Assembly (NCBI RefSeq): GCF_034931005.1
Contig: NZ_JAYGIN010000022.1
Span: 1 to 64,000 of the forward strand
Source: Arcicella sp034931005
GTDB taxonomy: Bacteria; Bacteroidota; Bacteroidia; Cytophagales; Spirosomataceae
Reading direction: 5' to 3'
DNA length: 64,000 nucleotides
The position numbers and the translations under genes are program-made. Positions 52,459 to 60,833 of the stretch are shown piece by piece; the stretch's first letter is position 1; every line of letters begins with the position of its first letter. A model generated the notes under the pieces. The model was given only the letters and a program-made list of their open reading frames with translations, made no database searches and was not told where the DNA came from.

Positions 52459-52869
52459 ATGGTAGAAATAATCAGAAACCCAAGTTGTCCTGTTTTAACC
52501 CTTAGAATACGACAAAAAACGACGGTAGAGGATACAAAAAAATACCTCTCTGAAATAAGTAACAATCTCAAAACAAAAGATTCATTTGGTTTATTATTTG
52601 ATTTTTCTAACGGACATATTCAAAGAGAAAGAGGCGTTTTAAAACTTGAAAATGAGTGGTTTAAAGGTTATAGAAGGTCTTTTAAAAATCAATGTTTTGG
52701 GGTTGCTATGGTTACAAATTCGTTTTTAACGCTCAATATTTGGAAAAATATTGCGGCGTGTTTAGCCAAACGAACTTTCGGGTGTGAAGTTGGCATTTTT
52801 GATTGTCGTTCAGATGCCCAAATGTGGCTGATGGATAGATATTTACTTCCTCAAAATACTAAAAATTAA
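52459..52869 (+). CDS. STAS/SpoIIAA-like protein
   Basis: A 136-residue soluble protein with alternating strands and helices that resembles the SpoIIAA-like/STAS fold (LLFDFSNGHIQRERGVLKLENEWFKGY, then VAMVTNSFLTLNIWKNIAACLAKRTFGCEVGIFD). STAS-like proteins bind lipids, nucleotides or partner proteins. It is sandwiched between the CxCC protein and a small HMA-like protein with gaps of 1 and 5 nt, so one transcript. The call is from the overall pattern only. Confidence 0.55.
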   Translation: MVEIIRNPSCPVLTLRIRQKTTVEDTKKYLSEISNNLKTKDSFGLLFDFSNGHIQRERGVLKLENEWFKGYRRSFKNQCFGVAMVTNSFLTLNIWKNIAACLAKRTFGCEVGIFDCRSDAQMWLMDRYLLPQNTKN

Positions 52870-52874
52870 TCAAC

Positions 52875-53087
52875 ATGGAAATCTTCATTCTAAAAACAAA
52901 TATTACTTCTCCAATTGGTATTCAGTTACTTTGGGATACCCTCAAGTCATTAGGAATCAATCAGTTCAATATAGATTTTCATGACGTAAATAAAGTATTA
53001 AAAGTGGTATCTGAAAGAGTAATTGGTATTGAGAGCGTCATTCATGCTATCAGAAATTTGGGCTACCAATGTGAAGAATTGTCGTAA
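52875..53087 (+). CDS. HMA-like small protein lacking CxxC
   Basis: A 70-residue protein with the beta-alpha-beta-beta-alpha-beta pattern of heavy-metal-associated domains (EIFILKTNITSPIGIQLLWDTL, FNIDFHDVNKVLKVVSE, ESVIHAIRNLGYQCEELS). The metal-binding CxxC loop after the first strand is replaced by ITSPIG, so it should not bind copper like a classical chaperone. The only cysteine is close to the C-terminus. It is 5 nt after the STAS-like gene and 31 nt before HmuY. It might be a protein-interaction module for heme or metal traffic. Confidence 0.65.
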   Translation: MEIFILKTNITSPIGIQLLWDTLKSLGINQFNIDFHDVNKVLKVVSERVIGIESVIHAIRNLGYQCEELS

Positions 53088-53118
53088 AAAATAAACCCTT
53101 TATAAATTAAGTAAAATC

Positions 53119-53736
53119 ATGTATTCAATTAAAAAAATCGCTATTTGCGGACTTTCACTTGCATTATTTGTAGCCTGTAAAAAAGAAGAAACCGTTGTGG
53201 TTGACCCAATTAAATCAGAAACTGTTAAAGATTTAGCCGCCGACCCAACCACAATATCAGGAACTGGACAGCCCGTTGCTACGGGAAAATATACTTTTTT
53301 TAGTTTTAAAAATGGAATAGTAGCCAACACAGATTCTGCTACTAATAAATGGGACGTTGCCTTTAGGGCAACAACCATCCTGACAAATGGTGGAACGTCT
53401 GGCACAGGACTTGGTGGAGCGGTTGTTTTAACAGGTATTTTTGATGAAACGAAAGAAGTTCCTGCTTCAGCCGTTATTTTGCAAGACACCAAAACTCTTT
53501 TGGCTATTCCTACGGGGTCTGGAAAAGGCTGGTATAACTATGATGGTGCAACGAATATCATCTCTCCGATTGCTGGAAAAGTATTATTAATAAAAACGGG
53601 AGAGGGGAAATATGCTAAAATGGAAGTTTTGAGTTACTATAAAGGTACGCCTGCTAAACCAGATGCCAGTAGTGCTGGACGATATTACACATTCAGATAC
53701 GTCTATCAACCTGATGGAAGTCTGAAATTTAACTAA
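53119..53736 (+). CDS. hmuY: HmuY-family heme-binding lipoprotein
   Basis: A 205-residue lipoprotein (MYSIKKIAICGLSLALFVAC), similar to HmuY, which captures heme at the cell surface and passes it to a HmuR-type receptor. Typical points are the early TGKYTFFSFKNG, the phrase TNKWDVAFRATTILTNGGTSGTGLGGAVVLTG, and the late GRYYTFRYVYQPDGS. The heme-ligand histidines of Porphyromonas HmuY are not obvious here, as in other homologues. It ends the module and has a clear terminator. Its receptor partner is the gene at 49583. Confidence 0.85.
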   Translation: MYSIKKIAICGLSLALFVACKKEETVVVDPIKSETVKDLAADPTTISGTGQPVATGKYTFFSFKNGIVANTDSATNKWDVAFRATTILTNGGTSGTGLGGAVVLTGIFDETKEVPASAVILQDTKTLLAIPTGSGKGWYNYDGATNIISPIAGKVLLIKTGEGKYAKMEVLSYYKGTPAKPDASSAGRYYTFRYVYQPDGSLKFN

Positions 53737-53742
53737 TTTTTA

Positions 53743-53780
53743 GTTTCAAGGGATTTATAAATCCCTTGAAACGCTTTTTT
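53743..53780 (+). terminator. Terminator of hmuY
   Basis: Perfect 14-bp stem GTTTCAAGGGATTT (53743-53756) with AAATCCCTTGAAAC (53759-53772), then a T run (53775-53780). A textbook rho-independent signal 6 bp after the stop. Confidence 0.93.
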
Positions 53781-53804
53781 GCAAAAGTAATTATATTGAA
53801 CCTT

Positions 53805-53968
53805 TTCGGAACTATCTACAATTTGTCTCAGAATAAAATTAGACCACAGATTGTACTGATTCAACGGATTTACACGGATTAATTTAAAGAAAAATCAGTG
53901 TAAATCTGTTTTATGTGTTCTATCAGTGGTCTAATTTTGTCTTGCGACAAATAGTAGATAATTCCGAA
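53805..53968. repeat. Palindromic repeat family C, copy 5
   Basis: Direct copy of 51848-52012 with four or five changes. Ends TTCGGAACTATC and ATAATTCCGAA. It lies between the hmuY terminator and the convergent aldo-keto reductase gene. Confidence 0.85.
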
Positions 53969-53979
53969 ACTTTTCAATG

Positions 53980-54831
53980 CTAAATATCCAATTTCCGCTC
54001 AGCCATCCACTGAATTATCGTTGGGTTTCTATGGTCGAAAAATAGACTTGTTTTAGTATCAAGGCTTTTGATTTTTTCCATGTCGTCTGCTCCAATTTCA
54101 AAATCAAAAATATTGAAATTCTCAATCATCCTTTCTTTTCTTACCGACTTTGGAATAACTACTACACCCCGTTGTGTGAGCCACCTCAAAATAATTTGAG
54201 CTACACTTTTATGATATTTTTGGGCAATAGCAACCAATAATTCATTTTGAAAAATATCATTTTTACCTTCCGCAAAAGGTCCCCAAGACTCGATTTGAAT
54301 GTTTTTCTCTTGTAAAAAACCTTGATTATCAGTCTGTTGGTGAAATGGGTGAGTTTCGACTTGATTAACGGCGGGAGCTATTTTATTGAACAACATTAAA
54401 TCCAAAACACGGTCAGGCTGAAAATTTGAAACACCAATGGCTCTTATTTTTCCTGCTTCGTACAACTCTTCCATTGCTCGCCATGAGCCAAAAACATCGC
54501 CATACGGTTGATGAATTAGATACAAATCCAAATAGTCCAACTGTAAACGGTCGAGCGATTTTTGAAAAGCTTTTTTGGTGTTTTCATAACCATTATCTTG
54601 CACCCAAAGTTTGGTTGTGATAAATAAATTTTTCCTCTCAACACCACTATTTTTAATCGCATTGCCTACTGCTTCCTCATTCATGTACGATGCAGCGGTG
54701 TCAATCAAACGATAGCCTGTTTCGATGGCATCAATCACTGCTTGTTCACACGCAATAGCATCTGGAATTTGGAAAACGCCAAAGCCTAAAATTGGCATTT
54801 CGATGCCATTATTTAATTTAACTGTTTGCAT
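53980..54831 (-). CDS. Aldo/keto reductase
   Basis: NADPH-dependent oxidoreductase of the AKR superfamily, 283 residues, TIM barrel. Catalytic parts are DTAASYMNEEAVG (Asp and Tyr), TTKLW (Lys) and LIHQPYGDV (His). C-terminal IPKSVRKERMIENFNIFDF binds the cofactor. The sequence is closest in style to the AKR3/AKR5 (2,5-diketo-gluconate reductase) group. It sits 2 nt after the AraC gene on the same strand, so the regulator probably controls it in response to an aldehyde or sugar-like compound. Confidence 0.92.
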   Translation of the reverse strand: MQTVKLNNGIEMPILGFGVFQIPDAIACEQAVIDAIETGYRLIDTAASYMNEEAVGNAIKNSGVERKNLFITTKLWVQDNGYENTKKAFQKSLDRLQLDYLDLYLIHQPYGDVFGSWRAMEELYEAGKIRAIGVSNFQPDRVLDLMLFNKIAPAVNQVETHPFHQQTDNQGFLQEKNIQIESWGPFAEGKNDIFQNELLVAIAQKYHKSVAQIILRWLTQRGVVVIPKSVRKERMIENFNIFDFEIGADDMEKIKSLDTKTSLFFDHRNPTIIQWMAERKLDI

Positions 54832-54833
54832 AT

Positions 54834-55745
54834 TTAATTCAAATGTTTGTACTCATTTGGAGAAATTCCCACCCGTTGTTTAAATAATCTCGTAAAATGT
54901 TGAGGATATTTAAAACCCAATTCATAAGCAATTTCATTCACCGTTTTATCACCTTCAAATACCTTATTTTTGGCTACATTAATCGTCTTATTTTGTATAT
55001 ATTCCTTCGCCGATTGCCCTGTTTCTTTTTTGATTAAATCACCAAAATAGTTAGCTGATAAATGCAATTCTTCGGCACAATAAGCCACCGAAGGCAAGCC
55101 AACCGTTTGTGGTTTGTCGGAGGCGAAATAATTATTCAATAAGTCTTCAAACTTCTCCAAAATACCCTTGTGGGCTACATCTCTTGTAATAAACTGACGG
55201 TCATAGAAACGCTCACAATAATTTAAAAATAACTCTATGTTGCTGGTTATCAGTTTTTTACTGTGTTTGTCGATGGGTTGTTTTAGTTCAAATTCTATTT
55301 TTGTCAAACAATCCAAAATAATTTGCCTTTCATCGTCAGAAAGATGCAGGGCTTCGTTGGTTTGATAGCTGAAAAACTTATAATCTTGAATGGTCTTCCC
55401 AAGCGTTGTACCTCTCAGCAAGTCAGGATGAAACAAAAGTCCCAAACCAACAGGTTGATATACCATTTTGGGATTTATAAAAGTTGCCACCTGACCAGGT
55501 TCAAAAAAAACCAATGTTCCTGCCTGATAATCATAAAAATGACGACCATATTGTATATCTCCACATTTTACATCTTTCAGAAAAATGGTATATAAGCCAT
55601 ACTCAAATCGGATGCTTTCCACATCGCCCCAATCTCTTGGATTAGCATTGGAAAAATTGATAACACTAACCAATGGGTGAAGTGTTTTGTGGTTACAAGC
55701 GGCGTTGTAATCACTGATATTGTCGATGTTTACAATCTTTTCCAT
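54834..55745 (-). CDS. AraC-family transcriptional regulator
   Basis: A 303-residue regulator. The N-terminal part (about 1-190) is a cupin-like sensing domain (DYQAGTLVFFEPGQVATF). The C-terminal part has two helix-turn-helix units, AEELHLSANYFGDLIKKETGQSAKEYI and VNEIAYELGFKYPQHFTRLFKQRVGISPNEY, the second being the AraC signature. It is the first gene of a two-gene unit with the aldo/keto reductase, a common pairing in which an AraC protein induces the reductase. It is divergent from the gene at 55899. Confidence 0.92.
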   Translation of the reverse strand: MEKIVNIDNISDYNAACNHKTLHPLVSVINFSNANPRDWGDVESIRFEYGLYTIFLKDVKCGDIQYGRHFYDYQAGTLVFFEPGQVATFINPKMVYQPVGLGLLFHPDLLRGTTLGKTIQDYKFFSYQTNEALHLSDDERQIILDCLTKIEFELKQPIDKHSKKLITSNIELFLNYCERFYDRQFITRDVAHKGILEKFEDLLNNYFASDKPQTVGLPSVAYCAEELHLSANYFGDLIKKETGQSAKEYIQNKTINVAKNKVFEGDKTVNEIAYELGFKYPQHFTRLFKQRVGISPNEYKHLN

Positions 55746-55898
55746 CTTTTTAGTGAATGATTCGAGAACAAATTTAGGAGTTCTTCGCCTACCTGTATGA
55801 TTATCAGTAAAAATGGTAGAAAAAGCAGTAATTTTTATACAATTGAAATAGCGGAATAAGTAGAAATTTGTTAATCTAAATAAAACAATTTATCAAAA

Positions 55899-56351
55899 AT
55901 GAAAACCAATATAAAAATTTTAGTCTTAGCCTTATTTTGTTCAATTTCGGTTTTTGCTCAATCCACAAAAGATGAGCAAACAGTTATGCAATTATCAAAA
56001 GATAAGTGGCAATGGATGGCAGACAAAGATGTTGAAAAATTAGAAAAACTGTTTGATGACAAAGCAAAATTTCTTCACATGAGTGGTACTTGGAAAAAAG
56101 CAGAAGAACTCGACATCATCAAAACGGGAAGTATTTGGTACAAAAAAGCTACCATTCATGATTCTGCCATAGAAGTTTCTGGAAAAACTGCCATCGTTTG
56201 GAATAGAATTACCCTCGAATCGGTGGTACGAGGAAACGACGCAAAAGTAGAGTTTACCGTAACAGAAGTTTATCAAAAACACAAAAAAGATTGGAAAATG
56301 TTGGCTTTATCTTTCAGTAGTGTAAGAGATACACATCAGATTAAGAAATAA
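55899..56351 (+). CDS. NTF2-like exported protein (DUF4440-like)
   Basis: A 150-residue protein with signal peptide MKTNIKILVLALFCSISVFAQ followed by a nuclear-transport-factor-2 fold (VMQLSKDKWQWMADKDVEKLEKLFDDKAKFLHMSGTWKKAEEL, then TVTEVYQKHKKDWKMLALSFSSV). Such proteins form a hydrophobic pocket and may be enzymes or binding proteins. It is divergent from the AraC gene with 153 bp between them, so it may be one of the regulated genes. Function unknown. Confidence 0.75.
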   Translation: MKTNIKILVLALFCSISVFAQSTKDEQTVMQLSKDKWQWMADKDVEKLEKLFDDKAKFLHMSGTWKKAEELDIIKTGSIWYKKATIHDSAIEVSGKTAIVWNRITLESVVRGNDAKVEFTVTEVYQKHKKDWKMLALSFSSVRDTHQIKK

Positions 56352-56472
56352 AGTTGATGACACCATAAATTGTTTGAAATTCGTAAGTTTGTATTTGAAA
56401 AATATTATTTTTTATTATTTATTTTATAGATTTTTGTTAAATTTTTTAATATTGAAATAAATTCAGCATACT

Positions 56473-56940
56473 ATGGCAAAATATAACCTCAAAGTCAATG
56501 GCAAAACACGACAAGTAGATGTTGACCCTTCAACACCAATTTTGTGGGTATTGCGTGACCACCTCAATATGCCCGGTACAAAATTTGGTTGTGGCATGGC
56601 TCAATGTGGTGCTTGTACTATTCATTTAGATGGAAATGCTACTCGCTCATGTGTTTTACCTGTTTCAGCCATCGGCAAATCAGCCATTACCACCATTGAA
56701 GGGCTTTCAGAAAATGCAACACATCCAGTGCAAAAAGCATGGTTAGAACACGACGTTGCACAATGTGGCTATTGTCAAGGTGGACAAATCATGTCGGCAT
56801 CAGCTTTGCTCAAAAGTAATCCCAAACCAACAGATGAAGATATTGACAACGCCATGAGCGGAAATATTTGCCGTTGTGGGACGTATTTGAGAATTAAGGA
56901 AGCTATCAAAACGGCTGCCAAAACATCAAACGCTAAATAA
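56473..56940 (+). CDS. 2Fe-2S subunit of xanthine-dehydrogenase-family enzyme (IorA type)
   Basis: A 155-residue small subunit carrying two 2Fe-2S clusters: the plant-type site CGMAQCGAC plus a distal Cys, and the C-terminal site CGYCQGGQ...CRC. It passes electrons from the molybdenum centre in the partner subunit. Its gene is 9 nt before the large-subunit gene, as in isoquinoline 1-oxidoreductases (IorAB). No FAD subunit gene follows, so the electron acceptor is probably a cytochrome or azurin-like protein instead of NAD. Confidence 0.93.
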   Translation: MAKYNLKVNGKTRQVDVDPSTPILWVLRDHLNMPGTKFGCGMAQCGACTIHLDGNATRSCVLPVSAIGKSAITTIEGLSENATHPVQKAWLEHDVAQCGYCQGGQIMSASALLKSNPKPTDEDIDNAMSGNICRCGTYLRIKEAIKTAAKTSNAK

Positions 56941-56949
56941 GAAAAGACA

Positions 56950-59199
56950 ATGGAAAATATAAAATCGCAAAGTAGAAGAGATTTTTTAAAGTCTTCTGCC
57001 ATAGCAGGTGGTGGATTAATGCTTAGTTTTAGTTGGTTTTCTGATGCAAAAGCTGCTGATAAAATGGCTCAATTAAATTTGGCTGAAACTTGGAGCGAGC
57101 TTGCATCATACATTAAAATCACGCCTGATAATGTGGTGAAAATCCTTTGTCCAAATCCCGAATTTGGACAAAACGTAATGACTTCGCTACCCATGATGGT
57201 AGCCGAAGAATTGGACGTAGATTGGAAAAATGTAGTGGTAGAAATGGGTACGCACGACAATGTAAAATACGGCCCACAGTTTACAGGTGGTAGTAATTCG
57301 GTAAGAATGTACTGGAAACCACTAAGAAATGCAGGAGCGACGGCTCGCCAAATGCTTATCGAAGCGGCGGCTCAGACATGGAGCGTTCCAGCATCTGAAA
57401 TCACAACAAAAGCAGGCGTTTTATCTCATTCAAGCGGAAAATCAGCAAAATATGGCGAAATGAGCATTAAAGCCGCCACCATTGCTGTGCCAAAAGACGT
57501 GAAATTGAAATCTCCAAAAGATTTTTCAATTGTCAGAAATTCAAAGAAAAATTCCGAAGGCACGAAAGTAGTTACAGGAAAACCACTTTTTGGAATAGAT
57601 TATAAAGTTGATGGAATGTTAATCGCCATGATTCAGCATCCTCCTGCATTTGGTATGAAATTAAAATCTTTTGATGCCACTGCCGCCAAAAAAATGGCAG
57701 GAATCAAAGATATTTTTAGTTTCAAACTTTATGATGATGGTTTTGAGCAAGGCGGTTTTGATACTCGTACTTTTAATGAAATGATTGCCATAGTTGGTAA
57801 AAGCACTTGGGAAGTGATGAATGCTCGCAAGAAAATTGTTGCACAATGGGAACCAATCAGTGAAACTAAAGAGACAATTAGCGGTTTTGGTGGTAGAAAA
57901 ACGGTTAATAACATTCCTGCAAGATTAGAAACTACGGCAAAGCAATTTGAGTTAATGGCTGAAATGTCAAAAAAACCAGCCAACCAAATAAGAAAAGACG
58001 GCGACCCAGAAACAGCGTTCAAAAATGCTACTCAGATTATCGAACGCACGTATAATGCACCGTTTTTGGCACATAATACCATGGAACCCATGAATTTCTT
58101 TGCCCACGTGCAAGATGATAAAGCCTTAGTGGCAGGCCCATTGCAAGCACCAGGTTGGATGGAGCCAACTTTGGCAAAATTACTAAATCTTCCTGCCGAT
58201 AAAATCGAAATTCAAATGACTCGTATGGGCGGTGGTTTTGGTCGTAGAGCGTATGGGTCGTATGTATATGAAGCCGCTCGTATTTCTCAAAAAATGAAAG
58301 CTCCCGTTAAGTTAATTTACACTCGTGAAGACGATATGACTTACGGAATCTATCGCCCGATGTACACCGCAACGTATCGTGCGGCTTTAGATGCAAATAA
58401 AAATCTGATAGGTTTTCATGTAACGGGTGGTGGTATTCCAGAAAACCCAATTCACGCCAATCGTTTTCCAGCGGGTGCAGTTGATAATTATTTGGCTGAC
58501 GGTTGGGAAATTCCTTCAAATATTACCATTGGAGCATTTAGAGCCCCACGCTCAAATTTCAATGCCGCTGCCGAACAATCATTTTTGGATGAAGTAGCAG
58601 AAGCGATGGGCAAAGACCCAATTGAAATGCGTTTGGAACTTTTGAAAAAAGCAAAAGCCAATCCAGTAGGCAAAAACAACGATTATGACGCAAGCAGATA
58701 TATTGGCGTTTTAGAATTATTGAAAGAAAAATCTGGTTGGGGAAAACCCGAAAATGCAGGTAAAAAACGTGGCGTTGCCGCTTATTTCTGTCATGCTTCG
58801 TATGCTGGTCATGTAGTAGATATGGTAATCAGAGACGGACAACCTTATGTAGAACACGTAACGAGTGCCGTTGATTGTGGGGTAGTTGTAAACCCCGATG
58901 CGGCTCGAAATATGGTTCAAGGTGCAGTTGTAGATGGAATTGGAAATTCGTTTTATGGAGGATTAACACACAAAGATGGTGTTAGTGAGCAAAATAATTT
59001 TCATAATTACCGCATGATTCGCCATAATGAAGCACCACAAAAAATAGATGTTCATTTTGTAGAAAACGACATCGACCCAACTGGACTTGGCGAACCGCCA
59101 TTCCCACCAGTTTTTGGAGCAGTTGCCAATGCTTTATTTAAAACAACTGGAAAACGATATTATAATCAGCCATTTACTGCCGAACAACCAAAGTCGTAA
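56950..59199 (+). CDS. Molybdenum hydroxylase large subunit (IorB type)
   Basis: A 749-residue molybdopterin-binding subunit of the isoquinoline-oxidoreductase subgroup. The twin-arginine signal SRRDFLKSSAIAGGGLML marks Tat export with the cofactor already bound. Characteristic parts are RMGGGFGRR (cofactor), MEPMNFFAHV, GAFRAPRSNF and GEPPFPPVFGAVANA with the catalytic glutamate. IorB-type enzymes hydroxylate N-heterocycles or oxidise aldehydes. Substrate unknown. The partner at 56473 lies 9 nt upstream. A possible terminator hairpin follows. Confidence 0.93.
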   Translation: MENIKSQSRRDFLKSSAIAGGGLMLSFSWFSDAKAADKMAQLNLAETWSELASYIKITPDNVVKILCPNPEFGQNVMTSLPMMVAEELDVDWKNVVVEMGTHDNVKYGPQFTGGSNSVRMYWKPLRNAGATARQMLIEAAAQTWSVPASEITTKAGVLSHSSGKSAKYGEMSIKAATIAVPKDVKLKSPKDFSIVRNSKKNSEGTKVVTGKPLFGIDYKVDGMLIAMIQHPPAFGMKLKSFDATAAKKMAGIKDIFSFKLYDDGFEQGGFDTRTFNEMIAIVGKSTWEVMNARKKIVAQWEPISETKETISGFGGRKTVNNIPARLETTAKQFELMAEMSKKPANQIRKDGDPETAFKNATQIIERTYNAPFLAHNTMEPMNFFAHVQDDKALVAGPLQAPGWMEPTLAKLLNLPADKIEIQMTRMGGGFGRRAYGSYVYEAARISQKMKAPVKLIYTREDDMTYGIYRPMYTATYRAALDANKNLIGFHVTGGGIPENPIHANRFPAGAVDNYLADGWEIPSNITIGAFRAPRSNFNAAAEQSFLDEVAEAMGKDPIEMRLELLKKAKANPVGKNNDYDASRYIGVLELLKEKSGWGKPENAGKKRGVAAYFCHASYAGHVVDMVIRDGQPYVEHVTSAVDCGVVVNPDAARNMVQGAVVDGIGNSFYGGLTHKDGVSEQNNFHNYRMIRHNEAPQKIDVHFVENDIDPTGLGEPPFPPVFGAVANALFKTTGKRYYNQPFTAEQPKS

Positions 59200-59231
59200 G
59201 TAGGTGTTGAGATTTTGGGTATTTACCTTTC

Positions 59232-59276
59232 AGCTTCCCGAAATAACTCCGTTAGGGGTTAAACTTTCGGGAAGCT
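59232..59276. terminator. Hairpin between convergent genes
   Basis: AGCTTCCCGAAA (59232-59243) pairs with TTTCGGGAAGCT (59265-59276). It lies between the plus-strand molybdenum enzyme and the minus-strand Dabb gene. The sequence matches the CTTCCCGAAA hairpin of repeat families A and B, and AAAGTACCAAAGTA at 59314 resembles a family B end, so this may be a repeat remnant used as terminator. Confidence 0.55.
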
Positions 59277-59341
59277 CTCCAAAGTCAAATTTGCTCCATT
59301 TATTTAAAGTACCAAAGTATAATTAATTCAAAAATGGCTTC

Positions 59342-59752
59342 TTATTTTCTTTGAGCACCCACTGAATCATACACAATTACTTTCTCCCATAAATGCGAAT
59401 AATCAGCTACGAATTTTAGGTGAATTGGATGCTTCTGATAAATTTCTTCTTGCTCTAAATTTTCAAAAAATAATAGCCACGATACCGAATAACTTCTTTC
59501 AATGACACTTCGATTAGTGCTTGCAGGCATACCAATATGTACCATTTTGATTTCTGGTACTTTTGATAAAACCTCCAACCCTTCTAATAATTTTGCTTTA
59601 TCGGCTTCACTACTTGGGTTTTTTAGCCAAAAATATACATGATGAACAAATATTTGTTTCGCATCTATTTTATCTGATGCCTTAGCGGTTGTTCCAACGA
59701 CTGTTGTCATTGCGGTAGCTTTCAAAAAGTTTCTACGTGTTGTACTTTTCAT
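59342..59752 (-). CDS. Dabb (A/B-barrel) family protein with Tat signal
   Basis: A 136-residue protein: twin-arginine signal TRRNFLKATAMTTVVG, then a stress-responsive alpha/beta-barrel domain (QIFVHHVYFWLKN...LLEGLEVLSKVPEIKMVHIGMPA...HPIHLKFVADYSHLW). Dabb domains dimerise. Some are enzymes of aromatic or polyketide metabolism, others have unknown roles. Tat export without an obvious cofactor is notable. It is 95 bp before the DUF1080 gene on the same strand, which is read first. Confidence 0.8.
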   Translation of the reverse strand: MKSTTRRNFLKATAMTTVVGTTAKASDKIDAKQIFVHHVYFWLKNPSSEADKAKLLEGLEVLSKVPEIKMVHIGMPASTNRSVIERSYSVSWLLFFENLEQEEIYQKHPIHLKFVADYSHLWEKVIVYDSVGAQRK

Positions 59753-59847
59753 TGAATGTTGTATTTAAGTATAATGATTGAAAAATGGTAAATGGTTGAT
59801 AATCAATTTATTGAATTTTGCGTAATTATCCTATTTCGTTTGAAAAT

Positions 59848-60720
59848 TTATAAAAACAACTTCTGATAAATAGTTGGTATCGAGTTGATTGGCTTTATCC
59901 GAATATCTCGATAAAAAACCTCTGCTGCTTCACTTTGCAGTTGAATTTTTCCGCTTGTTAGTGGAATTTCTTTGCCGTCGGGAAGCGTAGCACGTGAATT
60001 TTGCAACACCATCACCACGTGTCCATTTACAATGTGAAGACTTTTTCCTTGATAGCAAATAAGGTCAATGGTTGTCCATTCATCAGCAGGACTTTCGTGA
60101 TTTTCCGAACGCATACAATAGTAATCACTACCACTTTTGAAAGTTCGGAAAGGTTGTTTTTCATCGGCAATTCTATTCATTATGCCCTCAGCAGGCAGTG
60201 AGCGTATATCAATCGCTGAATTGGCTTGACACCAAAAATCACCGTTATGTCCTTCCATAATTTGGAACTCCTGCGACAACATCCATGAACGCCAATATTC
60301 TACCCCAGCTTCTCCAGTAGAGTGATAAAGAATACCCGAATCTCGTAATTTATTTAATCGGGGTTCGTATTTCTTTTCTCCCCATTTTACTTGTAAGGTA
60401 AGATGATAATTTTCATACGATTTTTTGGTAAATAAACAGCCATAAATTTCTCCGCTTACTCGTAAAACAGACCCGTTTGGTTCATCTAAAACCGTAAAAA
60501 CACCTGTATTATCCTTATTATAACCAATGGGTTGAATGATGTTTCCTAAAGAGTCTTTTGGTATTTTTCCATTATAATCATTTTTATGTCGGTAACTTAA
60601 ATATGTTTCCCATTGGCTTAGGTTTTTATCTAATAATGGAGTCCATTCATCTGTTTTTTGTAATGAAGTATTCAAAAAAAGTGGTATTATCAGGCAAAAT
60701 AAAAAGAATGTGCGTTTCAT
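59848..60720 (-). CDS. DUF1080 (3-keto-disaccharide hydrolase-like) protein
   Basis: A 290-residue exported protein (MKRTFFLFCLIIPLFLNTSLQ) with a concanavalin-like jelly roll typical of DUF1080: WTPLLDKNLSQWETYLSY, LTLQVKWGEKKYEP, RDSGILYHSTGEAGVEYWRSWMLSQEFQIMEGHNGDFW and PLTSGKIQLQSEAAEVFYRDIRIKPI. Some family members hydrolyse 3-keto-glycosides. It is divergent from the AraC gene at 60834 and near glycoside hydrolases, so a role in sugar release fits. Confidence 0.85.
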   Translation of the reverse strand: MKRTFFLFCLIIPLFLNTSLQKTDEWTPLLDKNLSQWETYLSYRHKNDYNGKIPKDSLGNIIQPIGYNKDNTGVFTVLDEPNGSVLRVSGEIYGCLFTKKSYENYHLTLQVKWGEKKYEPRLNKLRDSGILYHSTGEAGVEYWRSWMLSQEFQIMEGHNGDFWCQANSAIDIRSLPAEGIMNRIADEKQPFRTFKSGSDYYCMRSENHESPADEWTTIDLICYQGKSLHIVNGHVVMVLQNSRATLPDGKEIPLTSGKIQLQSEAAEVFYRDIRIKPINSIPTIYQKLFL

Positions 60721-60833
60721 ATTTATATTTGTTAAACAGTATTTGATTATACTCTTGCAAAACTAACCTTTACAAAACGGATATTTATTGTAGAAATCCA
60801 ATATAACTTGGTGCTTTTCTACACTTTATAATT

